Positions 32,842 to 40,497 of a stretch of 64,000 nt of DNA are shown piece by piece; positions within the stretch are counted from its first letter, which is position 1; every line of letters starts with the position of its first letter. The notes under the pieces are model-generated. The model saw only the letters and a list, made by a program, of their open reading frames with translations, had not been told where the DNA came from and did no database searches. A program made the translations under genes and the position numbers. The stretch comes from Lewinellaceae bacterium (lineage in GTDB: Bacteria > Bacteroidota > Bacteroidia > Chitinophagales > Saprospiraceae), in NCBI GenBank assembly GCA_020636275.1, contig JACJYD010000002.1, positions 434,001 through 498,000 of the forward strand, given 5' to 3'.

Positions 32842-34545
32842 ATGAGAAGGATTTCTACCATTGCGGGTTTGGGTTCGATTGCCCTCGTTTTTTTGGTTTC
32901 CTCCTGTTTTAAAGACGGGCTCCTGAATCTCACCAACGGCCTGGCATTCAATGTGAATGCCAAGCTGCTCCACGCGCCTATTTCGGTCTCTTTTGTCAAT
33001 GCCGACCCGGCGACCAATAACCTCCCCGACAACATTTTCCTGGATACCTACGGTAAAGACGCCGGTACGCTCTTCACTCCCACCGGAGGCAATAACCTCG
33101 TGGTGATCGACGGTCTGGTCTATATCGGGATCAAGGACAATGTGGCGCCGACGGCAGACGAACCACTGAGCTTTGGGATCGAGGCCACTGCTCCCGGGTT
33201 TTACCCCGCCAACTACTTTGTCTCTCTTTACAACCGGGATATTCCGCAATACGTGACGGTCTATTTGGTGGAGGAAGGCAACAACCCCAACGGGGTTAGC
33301 GATCGAAAGGAATTTCATCAGATCAACAGCACGGGGTTTGACGCAGCAAGGCAATTTGAAACCCCGCTGAACAACGGAAAAGAAGACCGGATCAAGCTGC
33401 TGGTGGAGCAGGGCACGCAACTGCTTACGGCGACCAACTCCCTGGTCACCGGAAATGTGCAGGTGAACCTGGTTCATTACGATAATCGCTCCAACATCTC
33501 CCTGCGCGCTATTTCGGGTATCACCGAATCGGTCCCTGCTACTACCCTGAACGGTGAAAATCTCGGAACGGTCACTTTTTACCCGGCCGGCCTTTACTCC
33601 CTGTCGATGAACGCCGGGGCCGTTTCAGCCGACCACTTTTCCCTCCCCCTGCAGGCTACCATGACGCTCAACCCCAAAACGTATAACCCGGAAACGGGGC
33701 AATATTACGCGGTCGGAGATCAGCTGCACGTCTGGCATTTTGAAGAGGCCAACAGCCGCTGGGTAGAGATCCTCCATACGACGGTAGAAAAAGAGAACGG
33801 ACGCCTGGTCGTACATTACCAACAGGACCATTCCGGCACCTGGATGGTCGGTCAGTATGCCGACCTTTGCGATGTGGGCGCTACGCTGACCATTCAATCC
33901 AATATTCCGCAAGGCGCTTGCTCCCGGGAATTTTACACCACCCTGGTCGATATCAATACCGGCAAACCGGTTTCCTCCAAATGGTCGGACAACTACCTGC
34001 AAATGCAGGACCAAAGCCGGATCACGCTGACCCAGATCCCCAAGGGCACCATCGCCAAATTACAGGTGTGGGAAGGCGTGCGCGGTTGCGAAGGCCAGCT
34101 GCTTGGCGAAACCCAACCCTTCAACGTCTGTAATTCCAATAATTTCCAACTCGACCTGAAAGAATTGACCACCAGCGGCTGGCTGCCGATATCCCTTTCC
34201 ATCGCCGGTTATTGCGACGTGAAAGGCGAAATGGTGACCATCAAACCCGATAACCGGATCATGTACCGGCCCGCAGGCTGCGGCGTTTACGGCCTTTTGG
34301 GCGATCTCGAAGAAGGGGAAGGTTGTACCGCCACCCTGAAGAAGGGGGTGACCTATGACTTCAAAACCCTCGTCGGTGAAGGCGTCTATGAATTCATGCA
34401 TATCACGCTGGAAGACGGAGACCAGGAGTACCTACTGCCCAGTGGCGAAACCGTGAAGATCCATATCGAAACGACGGCCGGTGTTGCCAAGCTGACCCTG
34501 GAAGGCCTGCCGCTGCCGGGGGATATTTGCGATCTGATTGATTGA
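32842..34545 (+). CDS. Large lipoprotein of unknown function
   Basis: 567 aa. The lipobox LVSSC (Cys22) marks an outer-membrane or periplasmic lipoprotein. The remainder is beta-rich and I do not recognise a named domain in the first ~340 residues (FNVNAKLLHAPISVSFVNAD, LFTPTGGNNLVVIDGLVYIG). From about residue 345 there are several Ig-like or beta-sandwich segments with paired Cys (SNIPQGACSREFYTTLVDI, IAGYCDVKGEMVTIKPD, RPAGCGVYG), like many Bacteroidota surface lipoproteins. There is no T9SS tail. It stands alone between a repeat upstream and two copies of a palindrome immediately downstream, where it meets the convergent S4 gene. Confidence 0.8.
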   Translation: MRRISTIAGLGSIALVFLVSSCFKDGLLNLTNGLAFNVNAKLLHAPISVSFVNADPATNNLPDNIFLDTYGKDAGTLFTPTGGNNLVVIDGLVYIGIKDNVAPTADEPLSFGIEATAPGFYPANYFVSLYNRDIPQYVTVYLVEEGNNPNGVSDRKEFHQINSTGFDAARQFETPLNNGKEDRIKLLVEQGTQLLTATNSLVTGNVQVNLVHYDNRSNISLRAISGITESVPATTLNGENLGTVTFYPAGLYSLSMNAGAVSADHFSLPLQATMTLNPKTYNPETGQYYAVGDQLHVWHFEEANSRWVEILHTTVEKENGRLVVHYQQDHSGTWMVGQYADLCDVGATLTIQSNIPQGACSREFYTTLVDINTGKPVSSKWSDNYLQMQDQSRITLTQIPKGTIAKLQVWEGVRGCEGQLLGETQPFNVCNSNNFQLDLKELTTSGWLPISLSIAGYCDVKGEMVTIKPDNRIMYRPAGCGVYGLLGDLEEGEGCTATLKKGVTYDFKTLVGEGVYEFMHITLEDGDQEYLLPSGETVKIHIETTAGVAKLTLEGLPLPGDICDLID

Positions 34546-34551
34546 TTATTG

Positions 34552-34607
34552 GGGCGAAAAATTTTTCGCCCACCTCCTATCAATTGGGGCGAAAAATTTT
34601 TCGCCCC
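34552..34607 (+). repeat. Two copies of a perfect palindrome, likely bidirectional terminator
   Basis: A 20-bp perfect palindrome (GGGCGAAAAATTTTTCGCCC, 34552-34571) and a 22-bp one with the same core (34586-34607) lie 14 bp apart in direct repeat. They sit between the convergent lipoprotein and S4 genes. The core of A5T5 inside GC arms suits termination in both directions. Confidence 0.85.
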
Positions 34608-34612
34608 TACGG

Positions 34613-35014
34613 TTATTGTTCTGGATTAAACCGTTTTTCCTTAAAATCCTCGATAACCCGCCGTTCTTTTTTCGTTGGACGGCCCGCGCCTCTTTCCCGG
34701 AATTCGCCGACCGATTTTCCGACAAACCAGTCTTTGTATTTTTGGAGCTCCTCCGCAGGGGTGAGATCTTCGTAACAGGTCACGGCAATGGGAGCGCCTA
34801 CCCGCTTCTCAATGGGAGTGAGGACCTTATACTGAAAATTAAAGCTGTTTTTCCGCACTTCCACCAATTCACCGACCCCCACCAGGTGGGAGGGTTTGAG
34901 GGAAATGCCCTTGATCCTGATCTTGCCTTCCTTGCAGGCTTCCGTGGCGAGGGTCCGCGATTTGTAAATGCGCACGGCCCACAACCATTTGTCGACCCGT
35001 ACTTTGTCACTCAT
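34613..35014 (-). CDS. S4-domain RNA-binding protein (HslR/Hsp15-like)
   Basis: 133 aa. The S4 RNA-binding domain is at the N-terminus (VRVDKWLWAVRIYKSRTLA, EGKIRIKGISLKPSHLVGVGE), followed by a basic C-terminal tail (GRPTKKERRVIEDF). This is the HslR/Hsp15 layout; such proteins bind stalled 50S subunits that carry peptidyl-tRNA. The PPK2 gene start is on the far side of its upstream neighbour, and the genes 35029-35808 and 34613-35014 are separated by 14 bp on the same strand, so they are probably co-transcribed. The convergent palindromes at its 3' end probably terminate it. Confidence 0.9.
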   Translation of the reverse strand: MSDKVRVDKWLWAVRIYKSRTLATEACKEGKIRIKGISLKPSHLVGVGELVEVRKNSFNFQYKVLTPIEKRVGAPIAVTCYEDLTPAEELQKYKDWFVGKSVGEFRERGAGRPTKKERRVIEDFKEKRFNPEQ

Positions 35015-35028
35015 AAAGTAAAATTAAA

Positions 35029-35808
35029 TCACAATCCTTTTGGCAACCCCGGATATTCCATGCTGAGCGTCGAAAGCTTGTCGACGATCGTTTTGGTGAT
35101 CACATAATCGCGATACCAGCGCTTGTCGACCGGCACGATCGTCCAGGGAATGGCGCTATTGTTCAAAACGTCCTCGTAACAACGCATATAATCGCTCCAG
35201 CGTTCCCGTTCTTTCCAGTCGCCGGGATTGTGTTTCCACATTTTATCGCGTTCTGCCTCCCGTTGTTTCAGCTCAATTTCCTGTTGTTCGTAGGAAATGT
35301 TCAGGAAAAACTTGAAAATCAGCGTGTTATTGTCGAATTCGAGCAGGCGCTCGAAAGCATTGATGGCGTCCATGCGGTCCTTGACCCGCTTTTCGTCGAT
35401 CCATCCGTGCACGCGCTGGATGAGCACATCTTCGTAATGGGAACGGATGAAAACGCCGATCTCGCCCTTGGCCGGACATTGTTGATGGACCCGCCAAAGA
35501 AAGTCGTGCGCAAATTCCACCTCCGTGGGCTTTTTGAAGGAATACGTGCGAATATTGGCCGGGGTGCAATAGTGGAATACGTTTTCCACTGCGCCGTCTT
35601 TTCCGCTGGCATCCATGCCTTGCAGCACGACGAGTATGCTGTGCTTTTTTTCGGCCATGAACACATTATTCAGTTTGCCCAGCTCTTTGGCCAGGTCCTT
35701 GGTGATGTCTTCGAGGTCTTTCTCATGCACGTCCTTGGGTGGGTCGGTCGGGCAATCAGCGATCCGGATCGGGTATTCGAATTGGTAGAGGTATGGATCT
35801 TTTGACAT
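35029..35808 (-). CDS. Polyphosphate kinase 2 family protein
   Basis: 259 aa from ATG 35808 (MSKDPYLYQFEYPIRIADCP); the frame continues to 35850 but the added residues are not family-like. Motifs: Walker A LQGMDASGKDGAVENVF, IRSHYEDVLIQRVHG, and the lid/Walker B region KFFLNISYEQQEIELKQRE with NPGDWKERERWSDYMRCYEDVL. PPK2 enzymes transfer phosphate between polyphosphate and nucleotides (AMP, ADP or GDP); the one-domain form with this lid resembles class I/III members, but the preferred nucleotide cannot be fixed. It is co-oriented with the S4 gene. A 138-bp heptamer array lies 42 bp upstream of its start. Confidence 0.92.
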   Translation of the reverse strand: MSKDPYLYQFEYPIRIADCPTDPPKDVHEKDLEDITKDLAKELGKLNNVFMAEKKHSILVVLQGMDASGKDGAVENVFHYCTPANIRTYSFKKPTEVEFAHDFLWRVHQQCPAKGEIGVFIRSHYEDVLIQRVHGWIDEKRVKDRMDAINAFERLLEFDNNTLIFKFFLNISYEQQEIELKQREAERDKMWKHNPGDWKERERWSDYMRCYEDVLNNSAIPWTIVPVDKRWYRDYVITKTIVDKLSTLSMEYPGLPKGL

Positions 35809-35850
35809 AGCAAAAATTATTACTTCTTGAGTCAGAACTTCGGTCCTCAT

Positions 35851-35988
35851 TCACCCCTCACTCTTCACTCTCACTCTTCACTCTCACTCTTCACTCTTCA
35901 CCCTTCACTCTTCACCCTTCACTCTTCACTCTTCACCCTTCACTCTTCACTCTTCACCCTTCACTCTTCACCCTTCACTCTTCACCCT
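35851..35988 (+). repeat. Large heptanucleotide tandem array (20 units)
   Basis: The units are TCACTCT or TCACCCT, with one TCACCCC at the start and two 6-bp units (TCACTC). From about the seventh unit onward the T/C variants alternate in a patterned way. The array ends 1 bp before the stop codon of the minus-strand DUF58 gene and lies 42 bp upstream of the PPK2 start. There are no spacers, so it is not CRISPR. Confidence 0.95.
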
Positions 35989-35989
35989 T

Positions 35990-36919
35990 TTACGCTCCCA
36001 TTCGAGCGCGTTTGACCAGATAGGACTGGAGCACTTTTTTGAACCCCTGGTTGATATCGGCTTCCACAAAGTCGATCTTGTACTGGAGGCACTTGAACTT
36101 GAGCGATTCTTTGAATTCCTTCATCTGTTTGACGTAGTAGTCCCGGACCTGGTTGGATTGCAGGCGCACTTTTTCGCCCGTTTCCATATCGATAAATTGA
36201 TAGGGCCGGTTCTCATACTCAAAATCCACTTCCTTAGACTGGTCGACCACGTGGAAGAGCACTACTTCGTGTTTGTTGTACTTGAGGTGTTGGAGGGCGG
36301 CAAAGATGGGTTCCAGGTTTTCGCTCTGCTCCAGCATATCGCTGAACAGGATGACCAGGGAGCGTTTGTGAATGCTGTCGGCAATGGTATGCAGCGCCTT
36401 GGCAGCAGAAGTGGGCTTGTCGCGCTCCGGGTTGTCGATGAGTTGTTGTAGGTAATTCAGCAGCAGGCGGTAGTGCATCGTGCTCGACTTACACTGCGTG
36501 TGGTGGCGTACCTCTTCGTCGAAGATGCTCAGTCCGAAGGCGTCGCGCTGCCGTTTGAGGAGGTTCATCAAAGAGGCCGCGGCCAAAGCTGAAAAGCGAA
36601 GCTTATTGATATATCCCTTCTGCGAGCCGTCGGCCTCGGGAAAGTACATGGACGAGGAGGCGTCGACCACGATCTGGCAGCGCAGGTTGGTCTCCTCTTC
36701 GAATTTTTTGACGAAGAGCTTGTCGGTCCGGGCGTATACTTTCCAGTCGATATCGCGGGTCGATTCGCCCTGATTGTAGAGGCGGTGTTCGGCAAATTCC
36801 ACCGAAAACCCGTGAAACGGGCTCTTGTGCAGGCCGATGATGAAGCCTTCCACTACCTGGCGGGCCAGGAATTCCAGGTTCCCGAAGTCTTGTAGTTCGT
36901 ACTGATCGAATAGGTTCAT
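35990..36919 (-). CDS. DUF58 protein (vWA-like, MoxR-system type)
   Basis: 309 aa from ATG 36919 (MNLFDQYELQDFGNLEFLARQVVEGF), the usual start of Bacteroidota DUF58 proteins. The hallmark block STRDIDWKVYARTDKLFVKKFEEE leads into a vWA-like fold with the MIDAS-like VVDASSSMYF and later ILFSDMLEQ. DUF58 proteins partner MoxR AAA+ ATPases in the Bacteroides aerotolerance-type operon and in protein-complex assembly. No MoxR gene is adjacent here; the window's own MoxR/ChlI-type ATPase is 23 kb away. Its stop codon abuts the largest heptamer array, and a ~100-bp inverted repeat lies upstream in the divergent gap. Confidence 0.92.
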   Translation of the reverse strand: MNLFDQYELQDFGNLEFLARQVVEGFIIGLHKSPFHGFSVEFAEHRLYNQGESTRDIDWKVYARTDKLFVKKFEEETNLRCQIVVDASSSMYFPEADGSQKGYINKLRFSALAAASLMNLLKRQRDAFGLSIFDEEVRHHTQCKSSTMHYRLLLNYLQQLIDNPERDKPTSAAKALHTIADSIHKRSLVILFSDMLEQSENLEPIFAALQHLKYNKHEVVLFHVVDQSKEVDFEYENRPYQFIDMETGEKVRLQSNQVRDYYVKQMKEFKESLKFKCLQYKIDFVEADINQGFKKVLQSYLVKRARMGA

Positions 36920-37005
36920 GAAAACAATTATTTTCGGTGGCAAGGTACACATTCCACCGAAGGTTTCCAATTGGGGGAAACCGGGTAGTTTTTTGCCGTG
37001 TTTTA

Positions 37006-37107
37006 TTAACCGCAAAGGCGCTAAGGACGCGAAGACACTGTGTTTTTACAACTAACCCAATTGCAAAGGCAAGATGTCTTAGCGTCCTTAGCGCCTTCGC
37101 GGTTTAA
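37006..37107 (+). repeat. Near-perfect ~32-bp inverted repeat (CTTAGCG-type) in a divergent gap
   Basis: The left arm (37006-37037, core CGCTAAGGACGC) and the right arm (37075-37107, core GCGTCCTTAGCG) are inverse complements with about three differences, separated by 37 bp. It lies between the divergent DUF58 and beta-barrel genes. The arms resemble a tandem octamer-like pattern (CGCAAAGG, CGCTAAGG, ACGCGAAG). It is probably a dispersed intergenic repeat. Confidence 0.85.
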
Positions 37108-37122
37108 AATAAATAGACGCGC

Positions 37123-38028
37123 ATGTCTCGGTATTTGTTTTTATTGCTCCCTTGTTTTTGGACATTCCCCGCTCCCGCTCAGCCGGTCGGCGCTACCCGC
37201 CTGGGCCTGGTGGTCGTCCTGGGGCACCCCATTACCCGTATCGGTCTGGAAGGCCAATACTCCCTGGCCGGTGCCTTTTGGGAGGTGAGCGCAGGTCTGG
37301 CCGTTCACTACAACTTCCGGCAATACGGCCCCCCGAAGAAAGGATGGGAGTGGAGACCCCAGCTAGGATTCGGCCTCGGCTTTGGGCCAAACTTCAAAAA
37401 TATCCCTCTGGCTCCCGACCGCTTGCCCACCACCTACGCGCTTGCCTATACCTGGACCGCCTACCTGGATCGGATCCAAACCACTCAATTCACCGGGACT
37501 TTTGGCTTCCGCGGGGGGCCGGTCTATTTTAAATTGGAAAATGACGCCTTCACGCCCATCCGGCCCGGCGATCAATTCCGGACCGGTGCCTTGCAGGTGG
37601 GATATTTCCGGAAAAACTGGCTATTGGAAGGCGTGGTGGGCCTCTGGCACGGTCAGACCAAAGCGCGTGGCATCAGCCGGCAGCAATACCCTGGCTATCC
37701 CGGCCGCTGGGGCTTCCGCGACCTGTCGGAGGGATTGTACGGCAACTACTCCAACGGGGTGGCGATGCTTCGCATCCGGTATCTGCTGCCTGGCGGTCAA
37801 CAAGCTGTTGGCGGACTGGGTATCGATGCGGAGCAGGTGCGCGATCTTTTTCAAAACCGGCTGGTGCACGATCTGCGCTTTGTACCTCGAAAGTTCAACC
37901 GGGCGCGCAATCCGCATTATCCGATGCTGGATACGGAGGGGTGTCCGTATTTGTATGAGGAAGGGCAGGAGGTAAAGAAGGCACGACTGGTTTGGCAGGT
38001 GGGGGTGAATGGGGGAGGGGTGTATTGA
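37123..38028 (+). CDS. Exported protein of unknown function, probably a small beta-barrel
   Basis: 301 aa with a signal peptide (MSRYLFLLLPCFWTFPAPAQ). The mature part is rich in Gly and aromatic residues with alternating strand patterns (RLGLVVVLGHPITRIGLEGQY, WEVSAGLAVHYNFRQYG, LGFGLGFGPNF, GTFGFRGGPVYFKL), which suits an 8-12-stranded outer-membrane barrel. The C-terminal ~60 residues lose this pattern (LRFVPRKFNRARNPHYPML). No family is recognised. It stands alone, flanked by an inverted repeat before and a MITE-like element after. Confidence 0.75.
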   Translation: MSRYLFLLLPCFWTFPAPAQPVGATRLGLVVVLGHPITRIGLEGQYSLAGAFWEVSAGLAVHYNFRQYGPPKKGWEWRPQLGFGLGFGPNFKNIPLAPDRLPTTYALAYTWTAYLDRIQTTQFTGTFGFRGGPVYFKLENDAFTPIRPGDQFRTGALQVGYFRKNWLLEGVVGLWHGQTKARGISRQQYPGYPGRWGFRDLSEGLYGNYSNGVAMLRIRYLLPGGQQAVGGLGIDAEQVRDLFQNRLVHDLRFVPRKFNRARNPHYPMLDTEGCPYLYEEGQEVKKARLVWQVGVNGGGVY

Positions 38029-38034
38029 AAACAG

Positions 38035-38398
38035 GAGTCATCCCGAATTTTGGCAATGGGCAATTGAGCCCAAAACCTTGCTTTTTCGATAGGTGTTCTT
38101 TTTTTCTTGGCAAAAAAAGAACCAAAAAAGTCAAGGCTGACGCTGCTTCGCTAAAAATCAGCTTCCAGCAGGGCACGTGACCCAAGCCGTTCGCTATCGC
38201 TCACTCCTGGGTCACTCTTCGGCCCTGGCCTTCATCTGATTTTCTTAACGCTCACCAGCTAAGGCCGAAAAACTATTTTTTGCTTCTTTCTTGCCTTGCC
38301 GGCAGGCAGGTTTGGGGTGATGCCAAAAAAGAAGAGAGTCTTGAGCGAAGACAAGCCGTTTAGTTGAAAAGCAGATTTCGAAAAATTCGGGATGACTC
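38035..38398. mobile_element. MITE-like element with 17-bp terminal inverted repeats
   Basis: GAGTCATCCCGAATTTT (38035-38051) and its perfect inverse complement (38382-38398) bound a 364-bp block with no gene. Inside are a perfect 11-bp hairpin (GTTCTTTTTTT/AAAAAAAGAAC, 38095-38122) and a CTTGCCGGCAGG-type inverted core near 38293. No target-site duplication is obvious next to the ends (ACAG | GTGT). It fills the gap between convergent genes and resembles non-autonomous dispersed elements. Confidence 0.7.
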
Positions 38399-38427
38399 GT
38401 GTTTATTCTTTCAAATATACAGTAGCA

Positions 38428-39087
38428 TCATTTCTGAACGCTTACAAACAGAGAGAAACCACTGCAATTTCCACTGTTAGAGGCAGCATTTACCGGTAGT
38501 GCAGCAGAAACATCGGATTGGATCTGTGCACGGTCAACAGTGATTGTCCATACGATGATCCCAGCTGGCTGAATACTTTGCGTCAAACTGGGGGACACCG
38601 ATATCCAGGGATAGGATGCGGCATCCATTGTGAGCGTTTGGGCAATGCCTTTCAGGTTTTTAACGACAACTTGCATTTCATTGAGAGTGAGCCCGAAATT
38701 CAGATTTTCATTACTCACCTGAAAACATCCGTTTCCCGCGGTATTGCTTTCTCCCTGGTAGAGGGTCAGGTCCACGTTCCTGACATCATCTGCAAGAAGG
38801 GTTACTGTTTGGTTGTTTGGTGTATATCCGGGGGCATTAGCTTCGATCGTATATTCTCCTTCCGGTAAGTTGGAGAACCTGAACTCGCCGTTTGAACCGG
38901 TTTGGGTTTGTTCTGAAATGCGACCAGCCAGGGTAATATCGGCATTTTGGATACGGGTACCTGTAAAACCATCCGTAACATATCCGGTTACAACGGCGGT
39001 GGCTTTATCCTTGTTGAACACCACGGAGTCACAGGAACTGAGACCGAAAGTGGCGATGAGGACGGAAAGGATGAGTGTTTTTTTCAT
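38428..39087 (-). CDS. Lipoprotein with CarboxypepD_reg-like and BACON-like domains (copy 2)
   Basis: 219 aa, lipobox GLSSC (Cys19). Residues about 32-110 form a CarboxypepD_reg-like beta sandwich (ATAVVTGYVTDGFTGTRIQNA, GEFRFSNLPEGEYTIEANAPGY). The C-terminal half has a BACON-like layout (DAASYPWISVSPS, WTITVDRAQIQSD). It is a diverged tandem duplicate of the gene at 39098-39772, with the same order and the shared phrase TVDRAQ / SVDRAQ. These are surface or periplasmic carbohydrate- or adhesion-associated folds; no binding partner is evident. The three minus-strand genes here probably form one transcript. Confidence 0.82.
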   Translation of the reverse strand: MKKTLILSVLIATFGLSSCDSVVFNKDKATAVVTGYVTDGFTGTRIQNADITLAGRISEQTQTGSNGEFRFSNLPEGEYTIEANAPGYTPNNQTVTLLADDVRNVDLTLYQGESNTAGNGCFQVSNENLNFGLTLNEMQVVVKNLKGIAQTLTMDAASYPWISVSPSLTQSIQPAGIIVWTITVDRAQIQSDVSAALPVNAASNSGNCSGFSLFVSVQK

Positions 39088-39097
39088 AGTAGGGATT

Positions 39098-39772
39098 TTA
39101 TTTAATTGCAGTTATTTGAATAACAAATGATCCAATATTGTTAGTGGTGGGCTGAATTGTAATACTCCCTTCGTTTACTCCGTTTTGCGGCATTTGAGCT
39201 CTGTCTACCGAAACACTGAATGGGAAATTAGTGCCGGGTGAAATGTCTGCGGAAGTCGAGGGGGTTACTGAGATCCAGTCTTTATTTACCTGAATGGAAA
39301 CACTTACCGAATAAGCTAAGGGGTTAAAAACAGTGAAGGATTTGCTTACCTGCGTGGCCCCAAAATCCAGGATATAACTGGAGGCGATAAGGGTAGTATA
39401 GGGTTCCAGGTTTATTTGACCATTGGTCGGTTTTCCGCTTTCGACAACAGTGATCGTGGTATTCGCTTTATACCCCAATTTTGTAAAAACGACTGTATAT
39501 TCACCAGGGGTAATATCCTCGAACCGGTAGATCCCTTGCGAGCCGGTCACGGTTTGGCCGGCTTCCGGCCCCGTAATGCTAACATCTACGCCTTGGAGCG
39601 TTTGACCGGTGAGTTTATCGGTTACCACTCCGGTGATTATTCCTCCGAGGATCTCAGGCTCAGGGCAGATCCAATCGCAGCCTTGGGCCAAAAGCGCTGA
39701 TGCCAGGAACAGGATCGCGGCTGGTCTTTTGAAAGAAGAACCAAAGGTTCCATTGATCAAAAATGAATTCAT
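39098..39772 (-). CDS. Lipoprotein with CarboxypepD_reg-like and BACON-like domains (copy 1)
   Basis: 224 aa, lipobox LAQGC (Cys32) after a long n-region. A CarboxypepD_reg-like domain (IITGVVTDKLTGQTLQGVDV, GIYRFEDITPGEYTVVFTKLGY) is followed by a BACON-like domain (NKDWISVTPSTSADISPG, FSVSVDRAQMPQNGVNEGSI). The gap to its duplicate is only 10 bp, so they are co-transcribed and derive from a tandem duplication. They lie divergent from a sensor kinase gene whose signal they could influence, but that is inference. Confidence 0.82.
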   Translation of the reverse strand: MNSFLINGTFGSSFKRPAAILFLASALLAQGCDWICPEPEILGGIITGVVTDKLTGQTLQGVDVSITGPEAGQTVTGSQGIYRFEDITPGEYTVVFTKLGYKANTTITVVESGKPTNGQINLEPYTTLIASSYILDFGATQVSKSFTVFNPLAYSVSVSIQVNKDWISVTPSTSADISPGTNFPFSVSVDRAQMPQNGVNEGSITIQPTTNNIGSFVIQITAIK

Positions 39773-39825
39773 GAGGTAAATTTTTTATTGGTCAAAAAGA
39801 AGGGATTGCTTGATTCGAGCAAGTA

Positions 39826-40167
39826 CTAGGCCTCCAATACCTTTGCCACTTCTCCTTCCATTCTTCCGAATCTTTCCTGGTTGCTGAGATGAACAATACC
39901 TAGAAAAATAAAGGCGCCGACGAAGCCGAACAATACACCGATGCCCGCTCCCAATGCAACTCCGAAATTGCTGGTATTTACACCTCCTTTGATCTTAAAT
40001 TTTTTCTCAGCCCGGGTGATTAACACCATTGCCGCACCGTCTTGAACCATGATTGCGCTGGGATTTAGCGGAGGGCTTTTTATCTTGTATTGGGGCAGAC
40101 CTGTTCCTAGTTTTTGTTTTATCGTCTCCTTGGACGGTGGGTTTTGGAGCTCAAGATGAATGGCCAT
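39826..40167 (-). CDS. Small membrane protein of unknown function
   Basis: 113 aa, no signal peptide. The N-terminal ~60 residues are soluble (QNPPSKETIKQKLGTGLPQY). One or two hydrophobic segments span about 70-97 (FGVALGAGIGVLFGFVGAFI). It is 54 bp upstream of the lipoprotein pair on the same strand and likely the first gene of that transcript. The order soluble-then-TM suggests a tail-anchored or N-in topology. No family is recognised. Confidence 0.65.
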   Translation of the reverse strand: MAIHLELQNPPSKETIKQKLGTGLPQYKIKSPPLNPSAIMVQDGAAMVLITRAEKKFKIKGGVNTSNFGVALGAGIGVLFGFVGAFIFLGIVHLSNQERFGRMEGEVAKVLEA

Positions 40168-40497
40168 GCTTTTTCGTTTTGAGAGTTGAAGGATTTTGTT
40201 CTTTTATCAGGAAAATTGCCCATGGTGGACCTGGCACAAAACTCTGCTTAAAATTCATTCGATCCCGGTGTAACCAATGAATACCCCTGTCTGGACCGAT
40301 GAACATCCTTTTTTTCCCTTTCAAATTTTTTGTCGATAATAATTTTGGATCCTTCACCCTTCTTTTTCCATTTTCGGAATGCTTCACTATTTAGCACTTC
40401 GTACCCGAATTACAGGTATTGATAGCTGTTTCAATGCCTTTCACCGGGTCTTGGCCGAAAAAATCGCATTTTGCATTATCTTACTTTCCTTATCGGA
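40168..40497. other. 330-bp divergent gap, no gene seen
   Basis: It holds the promoters of the small membrane protein (minus) and the sensor kinase (plus). TAATTTTG at 40340-40347 is an exact -7 match on the plus strand but has no properly spaced TTG. CTGGCACA near 40231 followed by CTGCT looks like sigma-54 but has one extra base of spacing. No RNA gene is seen. Confidence 0.45.

Noticed and set aside
35851..35988. CRISPR array
   Set aside because: The repeat unit is 7 bp with no spacers and there are no cas genes; it is a simple tandem array.
35827..36015. 62-codon frame through the heptamer array
   Set aside because: It only translates the repeat (LHSSLFTLHSSLFTLH-type) and has no independent coding evidence.
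40230..40247. Sigma-54 promoter upstream of the sensor kinase (CTGGCACA...CTGCT)
   Set aside because: The spacing between the GG and GC elements is one base too long, and sigma-54 promoters do not tolerate this.
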